Assembly: GCF_024054555.1 (NCBI RefSeq)
Contig: NZ_JAMXLY010000033.1
Span: 1 to 38,936, forward strand
Reading direction: 5' to 3'
DNA from: Segatella cerevisiae
Lineage (GTDB): Bacteria; Bacteroidota; Bacteroidia; Bacteroidales; Bacteroidaceae
DNA: 38,936 nt
This document shows positions 24,782-31,901 of this stretch, one piece after another (positions within the stretch are counted from its first letter, which is position 1; each line of letters begins with the position of its first letter). The notes under the pieces are model-generated. The model had not been told where the DNA came from. It worked only from the letters and a program-made list of their open reading frames with translations, and did no database searches. Both the position numbers and the translations under genes were made by a program.

Positions 24782-24955
24782 ATAAATATCTTTATTTGCT
24801 TGATATATAAATGTTCATTTTTTATTGATCTTCATACCCTAATGAACAGCATCACCATAGAGAGGTTCACCGTGTTCTTAGTTATTCACTTATTGTTTAC
24901 TGATATTGCTATAGACATCACTTGATTTTGTTCGTATCCAGTTTATGGTCTGTTC

Positions 24956-25043
24956 CCAATTTATGTCCACGCCCTATAAACAGGACACTTCAGAGTGTGC
25001 ATGATTTCAAGTTCCGAATAAAACTGAAGAGATTTAATTGATG
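24956..25043 (-). repeat. 88-bp hairpin repeat, copy C
   Basis: Same orientation as copy B at 5991-6079 and about 85% identical, including the terminal AAAACTGAAGAGAT and TTAATTGATG blocks. The core inverted repeat on the minus strand is ACACT-ctga-AGTGT. It lies 175 bases upstream of the HNH gene. The gap 24782-25241 otherwise contains only the 23-bp repeats. Confidence 0.75.
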
Positions 25044-25118
25044 CGCAATTAGCATGGTAACCGATTCGTAAAATCACAGCAGTTATTAAAGTTTTCAGGC
25101 TATAGAACACAATGACCA

Positions 25119-25208
25119 AAATGGTGCATAATGGTATACCGAAATGGTGCATAATGGGGTAGCGAAATGGTGCATAATGGTATACCAAAATGGTGCATTA
25201 TGGTCACC
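25119..25208. repeat. four direct repeats with exact 23-bp period (iteron-like)
   Basis: Copies start at 25119, 25142, 25165 and 25188. The unit is AAATGGTGCATAATGGTATA followed by CC and one variable base; copies 1 and 3 are identical, copy 2 has GGGGTAGC and copy 4 has ATTATGGTCACC at the end. Helically phased repeats of this kind serve as protein-binding arrays, for example plasmid iterons or the multiple transposase sites at IS21-family ends. No istA/istB gene is nearby. Confidence 0.7.
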
Positions 25209-25241
25209 GACAGATTGTGACTTCAATCATATACAATAGTC

Positions 25242-25606
25242 CTATTCATCTCTACTCTCTCCAAACGCAGCTCCATTCTCTTCGCCTTCATCCATCAATC
25301 TTTGCATGGCGGCCATCATCCTCAACTGTTTGGGTGACGGGGGCTTGACTCCGCGCTGGGCCAGATCAAGATAGGCGGGAAGTTGACAATCAGGAGTTCC
25401 TGTTTGTTGAGTACACTGAGGATATTGATGGGATTAGTCATCATGACAACGGCTACCCGGTGGACAGTCTCGTCTTTCTTCAGGTTCGGGCTGACATAAA
25501 GGTCGAGTTTCTTGCAGATCTGTAGGAGCTCAGCCTTAGTCTGGACGGCTAGAATATCCGGAAATGAGATGCCGGAGGTAAATGCCGTATTATCTATAGT
25601 AATCAT
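25242..25606 (-). pseudogene. frameshifted small DNA-binding-like protein downstream of the recombinase paralogue
   Basis: From ATG 25606 (MITIDNTAFTSGISF) the frame reads AELLQICKKLDLYVSPNLKK, a SAP-like helix pair, and continues to KQELLIVN. Near 25380-25385 it slips: the current frame ends soon after in PRHPNS, whereas the next frame continues sensibly as LPAYLDLAQRGVKPPSPKQL and ends GESRDE at the TAG (25242-25244). The intact protein would have about 120 residues. It is the third gene after UpxY, the place where upxZ often lies, but it does not look like UpxZ. Function unknown. Confidence 0.6.
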
Positions 25607-25670
25607 AATGGTGAAATTGTGGTTTGTATCAGATTGATGTCCATACCCTGTCAAGTATGATTTCCGTCCG

Positions 25671-26459
25671 TTAAATCAGGTCACTGACACTCGCCTGCTG
25701 AACCAATTGTATATACAGATCCCTGGTCATCAAAAAGGTAGGAACGACGGACAGGTTACATCTTACGGCGATCTTCTTCAAGTTACGGGTAACGTTCTGA
25801 CGCTGCTGGATGACTTTTCGAAGGGCTTCTTTACGACTGCGTGTAGTGACGAAGGGAAAGATATAGGAAGTCTCCGAAGGATAACGGGCGGCAATTTCCT
25901 GCATCTGGGGATCCCAGCAGACTGTTCTCGTAGGGTTTCCCCATGTATGTGAAATATAGGTAAGCATACCGTCCTTAAGATCACTTTTCCTGAGAAAGGC
26001 AATGTCGGTGAAACTCATTCCATGAGCATAGATTGAAAAAAAGAACAGGTCACGGGCATAGGCCTGAGATGCGGAAATACCGGAAAAGTCAAAATGACGC
26101 AGGCGCTGAAGTTCCTCCCGGGTAAGCAGCGTCCGATTCTGTTTGGGAACGGTTGCCTTGTTGACCAGCCGGAAGGGATTGCGACGTACTGTCTCTCCTT
26201 CTTTTACGGCCTGCCTGAAGATGGTACACAACTGAGCGAGGTAGAAGACTACAGTAGAGTGCTTGAGTCCCCTGTCATACAACCAGGATTCGTATTTCTT
26301 CACCAGTTCCTCATCAATTTCATCAAAGGACAAATCATCCTTGTCTAAGAACTGAAGGAAGCTGTGCAGGGTCACTTCCCTGTTGTCGGCTACCAGAAAT
26401 TTGCCTGACCGGTTCAGTTCCTGAATCCATTGATGGGTAAAGGCTGCGAAAGTCATCAT
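25671..26459 (-). CDS. catalytically dead tyrosine-recombinase-like protein
   Basis: The 262 residues align with the core-binding and catalytic domains of Bacteroides tyrosine recombinases, e.g. the one at 27838 (SWLYDRGLKHSTVVFYLAQL, AYARDLFFFSIYAHGMSFTD, IAFLRKSDL). But the first catalytic Arg is His146 (AHGMSF for MRGMPF), the Lys strand (ISHTWGNPT) has no Lys, the second Arg-His is Arg-Asp (MTRDLY), and the protein stops before the Tyr. It also lacks the arm-binding N-terminus. A relic of the missing end (GYGHQSD) follows in another frame. Its ATG comes directly after the UpxY stop (TGAATGATG), so it is co-translated with UpxY. It may be decaying or may have kept a DNA-binding role. Confidence 0.75.
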   Translation of the reverse strand: MMTFAAFTHQWIQELNRSGKFLVADNREVTLHSFLQFLDKDDLSFDEIDEELVKKYESWLYDRGLKHSTVVFYLAQLCTIFRQAVKEGETVRRNPFRLVNKATVPKQNRTLLTREELQRLRHFDFSGISASQAYARDLFFFSIYAHGMSFTDIAFLRKSDLKDGMLTYISHTWGNPTRTVCWDPQMQEIAARYPSETSYIFPFVTTRSRKEALRKVIQQRQNVTRNLKKIAVRCNLSVVPTFLMTRDLYIQLVQQASVSDLI

Positions 26460-27200
26460 TCAGCGGTGTAATGTTATCCTATTCCTGTCGGGGTCATTGG
26501 GATCACCGCAGTTCGCATCCAACATACTTTTCACTTCCTCAAACTGCTCCTTATGTACGCCGCCGACAGCCACAACCATATCTCCAATCTTCATCACGAG
26601 TTTCCGGTCACGGGCAATGCGGATAAGATAACCTTCCTGACCTTTCAGAATGCCGGTCAGCACCCGTAGCCTGACATTCCCTTCTGCATAATGCCCGATG
26701 GGATGCTGCAAGATACGGATCCGTGTAGGATCATCCTTTATAATTTGCATAAATGGCTGCATCTGACTATCGGGGATGACTGCCGGAACGCCGGTGTTGT
26801 GATCCCTGATCAAATGGAGGAAAGGATAATGCTCATGCAGGTATTGCTTAAGAAAGTCCGTACTGCCCTGCAGAAAGACGAAACCACTGATTGAGGGTTT
26901 CTCTATCTCTTTAACGCCATGCCGGGCTTTCTCGTAGAAAACGGACCGGTGGACAAAACAGCGGCAGTGCCCATCCTTGTTGACTTCAGCTTCAAACTTT
27001 TCTACCTTCTTGCTGTGGACGAATAGATAGCCCCATGAGGCAGGATCCTCAGCCCATTTCCGACTGATGTTTTCTTCCTCCGGAGACGTTCTCTCTATCG
27101 CTTGACCCGACTCTCCGTCAGTCCAAGTAACGTGTTTGCCCTTTGGAGAATAATTGTTCTCGTCGGCTATAGTCGGGGTTACAGTACCATCCAGTTTCAC
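26460..27200 (-). CDS. UpxY-family transcription antiterminator (NusG/RfaH paralogue)
   Basis: About 246 residues. Residues 56-165 resemble the NGN domain (WGYLFVHSKKVEKFEAEV, then SISGFVFLQGSTDFLKQYL), and residues 172-220 the KOW domain (AEGNVRLRVLTGILKGQEGY, KLVMKIGDMVVAV). UpxY proteins bind RNA polymerase at the 5' leader of their own capsule operon and prevent early termination. The GTG at 27200 is the assumed start, but the frame stays open with coding-like sequence up to about 27318 and has no ATG; a one-base loss at 27305 would join it to ATG 27314, so the true start is unsure. The leader has two hairpins. It sits between two recombinase genes. Confidence 0.82.
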   Translation of the reverse strand: MKLDGTVTPTIADENNYSPKGKHVTWTDGESGQAIERTSPEEENISRKWAEDPASWGYLFVHSKKVEKFEAEVNKDGHCRCFVHRSVFYEKARHGVKEIEKPSISGFVFLQGSTDFLKQYLHEHYPFLHLIRDHNTGVPAVIPDSQMQPFMQIIKDDPTRIRILQHPIGHYAEGNVRLRVLTGILKGQEGYLIRIARDRKLVMKIGDMVVAVGGVHKEQFEEVKSMLDANCGDPNDPDRNRITLHR

Positions 27201-27322
27201 AGTTTCCCTGATTATTTTATGTCCTTGCCAGCTGCCATCTCCGATGGTACCGGCGTATTCGAAAGTACAGAAGTTTTGTTTACCATACTCGTATCTCTTA
27301 ACACTTGTAATCCATTATTTTT

Positions 27323-27369
27323 CAGGCTCATAGCCTGTACGTAACAACGCCTTTACTCTTTGTAAAAGG
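27323..27369 (-). promoter_or_regulatory. two hairpins in the UpxY leader
   Basis: On the minus strand the transcript from the box at 27382-27389 would first form CCTTTTAC-aaaga-GTAAAGG (27369-27350), about 6 bases after its start, then CAGGCT-atg-AGCCTG (27337-27323). Hairpins in the early leader are known targets for NusG-like UpxY antiterminators. Neither is followed by a U-run, so they are not ordinary terminators. Confidence 0.5.
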
Positions 27370-27381
27370 AGTATTACTGTG

Positions 27382-27389
27382 CAAAGATA
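27382..27389 (-). promoter_or_regulatory. -7 box of the leftward capsule promoter
   Basis: The minus strand reads TATCTTTG, a perfect TAnnTTTG. Transcription would start near 27376 and give a UpxY leader of roughly 175 bases. A TTTG -33 box at the right distance is not seen. I found no convincing inverted repeats around the promoter that would make it invertible. The rest of the gap to 27756 shows nothing recognisable. Confidence 0.45.
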
Positions 27390-27756
27390 CATTTTTTCCA
27401 TGATTTCGGGCAGCTTTTCATCCATTTTCTTTCAAGAGCAGAAAAATTCTTCACTGATGTTTGCCAAATCCGTTACTCTTTGACTTTATAAGTTATTGAT
27501 TGATAAGGACAAATAGAAGACGCCCTGTCTTACAAAGAGAATAGAGACACATTTGTAAAACATTCTACTGATCAAGAGCAACAACCTGCTTTATTTCCTT
27601 CATTTTCCCGTTATTTCTCACAATCCGACTCGTTTTCCGGTTTCTTTCCATTCCAGACCGTTATAGAAAATAGGTAAAGGAAAAAAGGAAAAGAGGCGCG
27701 CTGGCCAATTATCGATTTTAGATCGCGAAACTGAAAACCATTGACAAAAATCCATC

Positions 27757-27785
27757 AAAAAAGGATGTGTCAAATTGAACACATC
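27757..27785 (-). terminator. rho-independent terminator of the recombinase gene
   Basis: On the minus strand GATGTGT-tcaatttg-ACACATC (27785-27764) is followed by CC and TTTTTT (27762-27757). It lies about 50 bases after the recombinase stop and separates that gene from the UpxY operon. Confidence 0.65.
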
Positions 27786-27837
27786 TTCCCTGATCCTTAC
27801 AGTCAAATCCGACTGTGAACGAAAAAATCATTTGGTT

Positions 27838-29067
27838 TCAGCACTTCCTTCTCACGCTTCTGATAATCTTCCGATTGGCCCGGTTGATCTGAGAGGTATC
27901 AATAGAGTTCAAATAAATCTGCGTGGTCCTGTAGGAGTTATGTCCCATGCCCTCGCTGATGACAGCAATGGAAACGTCCAGGTTGCGAGCGATGCTGGCC
28001 CAGGAATGACGGGCCACGTATGTAGTAAGCGGGATCCTCAGTCCGATCCGGTCCCCTATTTCCTTCAGATTACGGTTGACTGTCTGCTCTACCTGCCGGT
28101 ACCTGTGGTAAGCCGTATCGTCGTCCTGCTTCAGGATAGGAAGCATAAACTGTGTATTCTGTGTCTGACCGGCATAACGGTCGACGATGTCCTGCATGGG
28201 CTTTTCCCAGGCAATGGTCAGGGACTGGTTGGTTTTCTTGCGGCAATAGGTGACCAGACCACGTTTGAGATCATCCTTCCGCAAGAAGGCCATATCAACA
28301 AAAGGCATACCTCGCATATAAAAGCTGAACATGAACAAGTCACGGGCAAAGGCCAACGGTGAGTCCTCCCGCAGATCAATACGCTCGATGGCACGGATAT
28401 CACTGATGGAAATGGCCCGTTTGGTGGTCTTACCGTAAGAGATATGCACATGCCGGAAAATGTCACGGTCATCCGTGAGGCCGGCCTCCACGGCCCTATT
28501 ATAGAGCGTACGCAGCGTACGCAGGTAATAAGCGATGGAGTTCCTTTTCAGTCCCCGATCAACCAGCCACGCCTCATAGCGCTCCATCAGGTCGGCTGTC
28601 ATGGACTCAAAGTCCAGGTCTTCTCCCTCACGGAACTCCCTGAAACGGCATAGGGCATCCGTATAAGTTTTTGTAGTGCCGATGCGTTTCATTTGTGACT
28701 TCTTCTCTATTTGAGTTTGAATGAAACTGAAGACGGTCTGGACGGGCGGCAACTGTCGGAAGGTCTCAATCAGATCATCAAGGGTATAAGGAACACAGGA
28801 CTCTTCTTTCTGCCGGATCATCTCCCGCATCTGCCTCAGCTCACCGTCCACTCTGGACTGGACGAGTTGCAGGTGGATTCTCCTGTCCTCATGTGCCTGG
28901 TCTTTGGGAAGGATAACCGACCCTTCTTTCTCATTCCACTCCTGCAAGAATAGATGGTAACCGGAACTTATCCACCGTACGATTCTGTGATGAATTACCT
29001 GATAATAAAGTGTCCCTTCCTGATTTGTCACGGTTGAGGGTCTGAATTTTACTTTTATTGTCGTCAT
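27838..29067 (-). CDS. tyrosine recombinase (Bacteroides phase-variation/integrase type)
   Basis: 409 residues from ATG 29067 (MTTIKVKFRPS; a start at 29094 would add nine). It has the arm-type N-terminal domain, a SAM-like core-binding domain (about 110-205), and a catalytic domain with FYMRGMPFVDM (Arg252), CRKKTNQSLTI (Lys277/278), LTTYVARHSWAS (Arg353-His354), GMGHNSYRTTQIYL (His376, Tyr385). All needed residues are present, so it should be active. Such recombinases invert promoters or other segments next to Bacteroides capsule loci, or integrate elements. It precedes UpxY and has its own terminator, so it is probably a separate transcription unit. Confidence 0.9.
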   Translation of the reverse strand: MTTIKVKFRPSTVTNQEGTLYYQVIHHRIVRWISSGYHLFLQEWNEKEGSVILPKDQAHEDRRIHLQLVQSRVDGELRQMREMIRQKEESCVPYTLDDLIETFRQLPPVQTVFSFIQTQIEKKSQMKRIGTTKTYTDALCRFREFREGEDLDFESMTADLMERYEAWLVDRGLKRNSIAYYLRTLRTLYNRAVEAGLTDDRDIFRHVHISYGKTTKRAISISDIRAIERIDLREDSPLAFARDLFMFSFYMRGMPFVDMAFLRKDDLKRGLVTYCRKKTNQSLTIAWEKPMQDIVDRYAGQTQNTQFMLPILKQDDDTAYHRYRQVEQTVNRNLKEIGDRIGLRIPLTTYVARHSWASIARNLDVSIAVISEGMGHNSYRTTQIYLNSIDTSQINRANRKIIRSVRRKC

Positions 29068-29312
29068 GTTTTTTATAGTTAAAATGATATGCATCTGTTA
29101 TGTCAGTCCAGTTCAGGTAATGGAATCCGTATCTCTCCAGCCATCCTGAAAATCCGCACAAAAATTGATTCCGGACCCCTCGCTATTTCTTTTTTAGTCC
29201 AGTCGGCAGAAAGCCTGTCGGCCTTTTAATGGACATTTCCGGTATTCTCCGGGCGTAGGATGAGCCTGAAAAATAAATTTGCGACAACTCATCACTGATT
29301 TAGAATATTTTA

Positions 29313-29344
29313 TTTGCATAAATGAAATTAATTCGCGAATTTTG
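29313..29344 (+). promoter_or_regulatory. promoter of the XRE regulator gene
   Basis: TTTG at 29313-29316 and GAATTTTG at 29337-29344 (one mismatch to TAnnTTTG) are separated by 20 bases. Start of transcription would be near 29351, 16 bases before the ATG at 29367. Confidence 0.45.
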
Positions 29345-29366
29345 CTACAACTTAGATATTACAGAT

Positions 29367-29753
29367 ATGAACGAAATCATAGAGCAGGTTACCGTAAAGG
29401 AAATGGGCAGCCGTTTTGCCCGGATACGAAAGAAAATGGGGCTCAGCCAAAAGCAAGTTGGCATACAGCTTGGTGTGACACAAAAAAAGATTTCCGCTAT
29501 AGAAAGCGGAAGCAATGTCCTTTCTCCATTATTTCTTGCCATGATATTATTTTATATCCAGCATGTTTCAGCCGAAATGTTATTTTCTAAAAAATTCGAT
29601 ATTGAAGATCCGCACCTTTTCGATAAGAATTATTCCCTGAATAGTGTTGCTAAAGCTAAATTACAACTCTTCAGTGATCAACTGGCAGATGAATTAGAGG
29701 GAAAGAAAAAAGAGTGGATCAACCGGCTGAAGGAAACAGCCGATTATCTCTGA
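29367..29753 (+). CDS. XRE-family transcriptional regulator
   Basis: The 128-residue protein starts best at ATG 29367 (MNEIIEQVTVKEMGSRFARI). Residues 15-65 form an HTH (RFARIRKKMGLSQKQVGIQL, then QKKISAIESGSN). The C-terminal half (KAKLQLFSDQLADELEGKKK) is helical and may dimerise. It is divergent from the recombinase and is the first gene of the rightward mobile-element segment, a usual place for an element regulator. Confidence 0.78.
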   Translation: MNEIIEQVTVKEMGSRFARIRKKMGLSQKQVGIQLGVTQKKISAIESGSNVLSPLFLAMILFYIQHVSAEMLFSKKFDIEDPHLFDKNYSLNSVAKAKLQLFSDQLADELEGKKKEWINRLKETADYL

Positions 29754-29793
29754 CAAACAACCGGTTTGCAGATTCATATCGCTTTCATATATT

Positions 29794-30852
29794 TTATAAA
29801 TTCTCTGCTATTCTTCTTACCTGTGACACATAGTTTATATCACTTGCATAGCCAATTTCATTCAGGAAAACATAATAGTCCCCACCCTTGTATTTGTACT
29901 GGACATAATCCCTGTATGCCTTGACGGAATCCTCCCATCTCCTGAACTCATAGTATCTGCCGTCATCCGGACGGCGAAGTCCGAATAGGTTGTTATATTC
30001 CGTGCAAACAGGACTGCTGAAATATCCTGTTTCCAGTATAGCCTGTGCCATGACAATCTTCTTGAATTTTAAATCATATTTCTCCAGAATATGGTACAGA
30101 CTGGCTAAATTCAGTTCTTTATCCGGCTTTGTTCCAAACCTCAAGCAAGCCATTTCTTCCTGCAACCGGCCGATATACTTATTCATATAAGCAATAAACG
30201 GTTCAGGGTTGATGCTTTTTCCATCCTCACGCGTCATCCTGATATGCAGGTGTGGTCCCGTGCTTCTTCCGGAGTTGCCACTGATACCCACGACAGTACC
30301 GGCCGGAATCTCCTGTCCCTGTCTCACTGTGATGGCACTCAGATGACCGTACAGGCAGCGGAAATCTCCATGATCCAGCACCACATAGTTGCCATACCCT
30401 CTTCTGCTAAAATATACCTTTTGCACGATAGCAGGAAGCATGGCATAAACCCTGGCGTATTTGCATTGCAGATCAATACCATCATGAAAACGGCAGCACT
30501 TGGAGAATGGATCCCTGCGATAACCATAGTCCGAGTTCATCCGAAGAAAATCCAATGGAAGGCAAACGTTCATCCTTTTAGAAAGCAGACCAAACATTAG
30601 ACTGTCTGTAGCATTGACAAAAAGTGGAATATCCTTTTCAATGTCTATTTCTACCTTCTTACCTTTTTCTAAAGGGAAGAAATCCAACTTTCCCTTAGGA
30701 TCGGAATCCCTGGCTTTGAACTCAGTCATAACCTTTTCAGCCTTCTTTTCTTTTTTTGCAGGATCATGCGGCTTCAAGGGCTGAATGGTGTAAAACTGTG
30801 CTCTTGCCACGCCAGAAAACACTAATAATGTTAAAAACAAAACTTTCCTCAT
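29794..30852 (-). CDS. M23 metallopeptidase plus glucosaminidase lysin
   Basis: The 352-residue secreted protein has a signal peptide (MRKVLFLTLLVFSGVARA, cut before Q19). Residues 105-215 are an M23/LytM endopeptidase with RFHDGID (His123, Asp127), LYGHLSAI (His170) and GPHLHI (His201, His203). Residues 240-352 match a mannosyl-glycoprotein glucosaminidase-type domain: KIVMAQAILETGYFSSP and NNLFGLR. Two-domain lysins of this kind occur in Bacteroides conjugative elements and locally open the cell wall. It is transcribed opposite to the rest of the element from a shared promoter region. Confidence 0.85.
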   Translation of the reverse strand: MRKVLFLTLLVFSGVARAQFYTIQPLKPHDPAKKEKKAEKVMTEFKARDSDPKGKLDFFPLEKGKKVEIDIEKDIPLFVNATDSLMFGLLSKRMNVCLPLDFLRMNSDYGYRRDPFSKCCRFHDGIDLQCKYARVYAMLPAIVQKVYFSRRGYGNYVVLDHGDFRCLYGHLSAITVRQGQEIPAGTVVGISGNSGRSTGPHLHIRMTREDGKSINPEPFIAYMNKYIGRLQEEMACLRFGTKPDKELNLASLYHILEKYDLKFKKIVMAQAILETGYFSSPVCTEYNNLFGLRRPDDGRYYEFRRWEDSVKAYRDYVQYKYKGGDYYVFLNEIGYASDINYVSQVRRIAENL

Positions 30853-30881
30853 TTAAATATCCGTTTATTGGGATAAATATA

Positions 30882-30900
30882 TAACTTTGCGACAAAGTTA
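30882..30900. promoter_or_regulatory. palindromic divergent -7 boxes between lysin and DUF4099 genes
   Basis: TAACTTTG-CGA-CAAAGTTA is a perfect inverted repeat in which each arm is a TAnnTTTG box, one per strand. For the lysin gene a TTTG -33 box lies at 30922-30919 (18-base spacer). For the rightward gene no good -33 box is seen. Both start codons are 30-40 bases away. Confidence 0.6.
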
Positions 30901-30927
30901 GATAATTATTAGGATAATCAAAAGAAC

Positions 30928-31701
30928 ATGTTTGAAAAAAATAAATTTCTGGAAGAAGAAATTCCATACGGGCAGTTTTTGCTCCTTGGAATAGACCGCC
31001 GCACACTGCTTTCCATGCCCAAGGAAGTATTGGAACCATTAGTAGACGGAAGGGTAACACCTGTCATACAGGGACGTATTGATACTAAGAACGGTTATTC
31101 ATATCGCATACCCCTGAAGCTTCAGCTCGTACACGATGTCGGGGATCAAGTGCAGTTGATGACCTATCCCTTGCACAAGAAACTTGAAAACACGCTTCAT
31201 CTGAACGACAGGGAGTTGGAGAGGGTTTCCAAGGGAGAAGTCATCCACAAGGAGTTTATTGAGAAGGATGACACCAGAAAAATGCGTTTTGTCCAACTTG
31301 ACTCTGAGACCCAATCATTGATGTACCGGGATATGGCTTCCGTCAAATTTGCTGCCAGGCTGAAGGACATGGAGAAGGTTAAGGATATTGAGTTGGGTAC
31401 CAGTCAGAAAGAGGCTGCCCGGGAAGGCAAGCTCGTGGAACTGAATGTCGGTAATGAGAAAGTTACAGTCGGTGTAGACCTTCATGAACCACAGGGGTTC
31501 AAGATTGTCAATGGGGATATGGATGAGTGGAAGCGCCAGACCGCCATCCGTTATGACATAGACCACCCCGAAGTCATGGGCTATGTGCAGACCGACAGGA
31601 ATCGCTGGGAGTATCAGCAGCTGCAACTCCATCAGACAGGAGAGGAAAAGAAGGACTCCAGGAAAAAAGAAGAAAAGGAAAGCAGCGGACTGAAACGCTG
31701 A
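30928..31701 (+). CDS. DUF4099/DUF3945-type mobile-element protein
   Basis: The 257-residue protein begins FEKNKFLEEEIPYGQFLLLG, followed by IDRRTLLSMPKEVLEPLVDG and RVTPVIQGRID, the start of DUF4099 proteins found in Bacteroides conjugative and mobilisable elements. The middle (FIEKDDTRKMRFVQLDSETQ) and the charged tail agree with them. The biochemical role is unknown. Start ATG 30928, shortly after the palindromic promoter. Confidence 0.75.
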   Translation: MFEKNKFLEEEIPYGQFLLLGIDRRTLLSMPKEVLEPLVDGRVTPVIQGRIDTKNGYSYRIPLKLQLVHDVGDQVQLMTYPLHKKLENTLHLNDRELERVSKGEVIHKEFIEKDDTRKMRFVQLDSETQSLMYRDMASVKFAARLKDMEKVKDIELGTSQKEAAREGKLVELNVGNEKVTVGVDLHEPQGFKIVNGDMDEWKRQTAIRYDIDHPEVMGYVQTDRNRWEYQQLQLHQTGEEKKDSRKKEEKESSGLKR

Positions 31702-31901
31702 CCTTTCAACACAAGAGTCTCCCACCTCACACAAGGAATCTGTAAGATCCTTCATTTGCTACATCTTATTACTAATAATCAAAGGTATCTCTGGACAAAC
31801 AATAAGGCAAGTCTGTCATTATCATATCAGAGAGTAAAAATCAGGTACACCTCTTTGCATCCGTAGCAGACTACCGGAAAGTAAGGAGTCTGGCTCATGG
31901 G

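Noticed and set aside
24961..25188. Leftward 75-codon open frame across the iteron-like repeats
   Set aside because: Its N-terminal part is just translation of the 23-bp repeats and its end is repeat C.
27341..27500. Invertible promoter flanked by GTTAC/GTAAC-type sites in front of UpxY
   Set aside because: Only five bases match between the candidate repeats, too little for a recombinase site; it needs a search for inverted reads.
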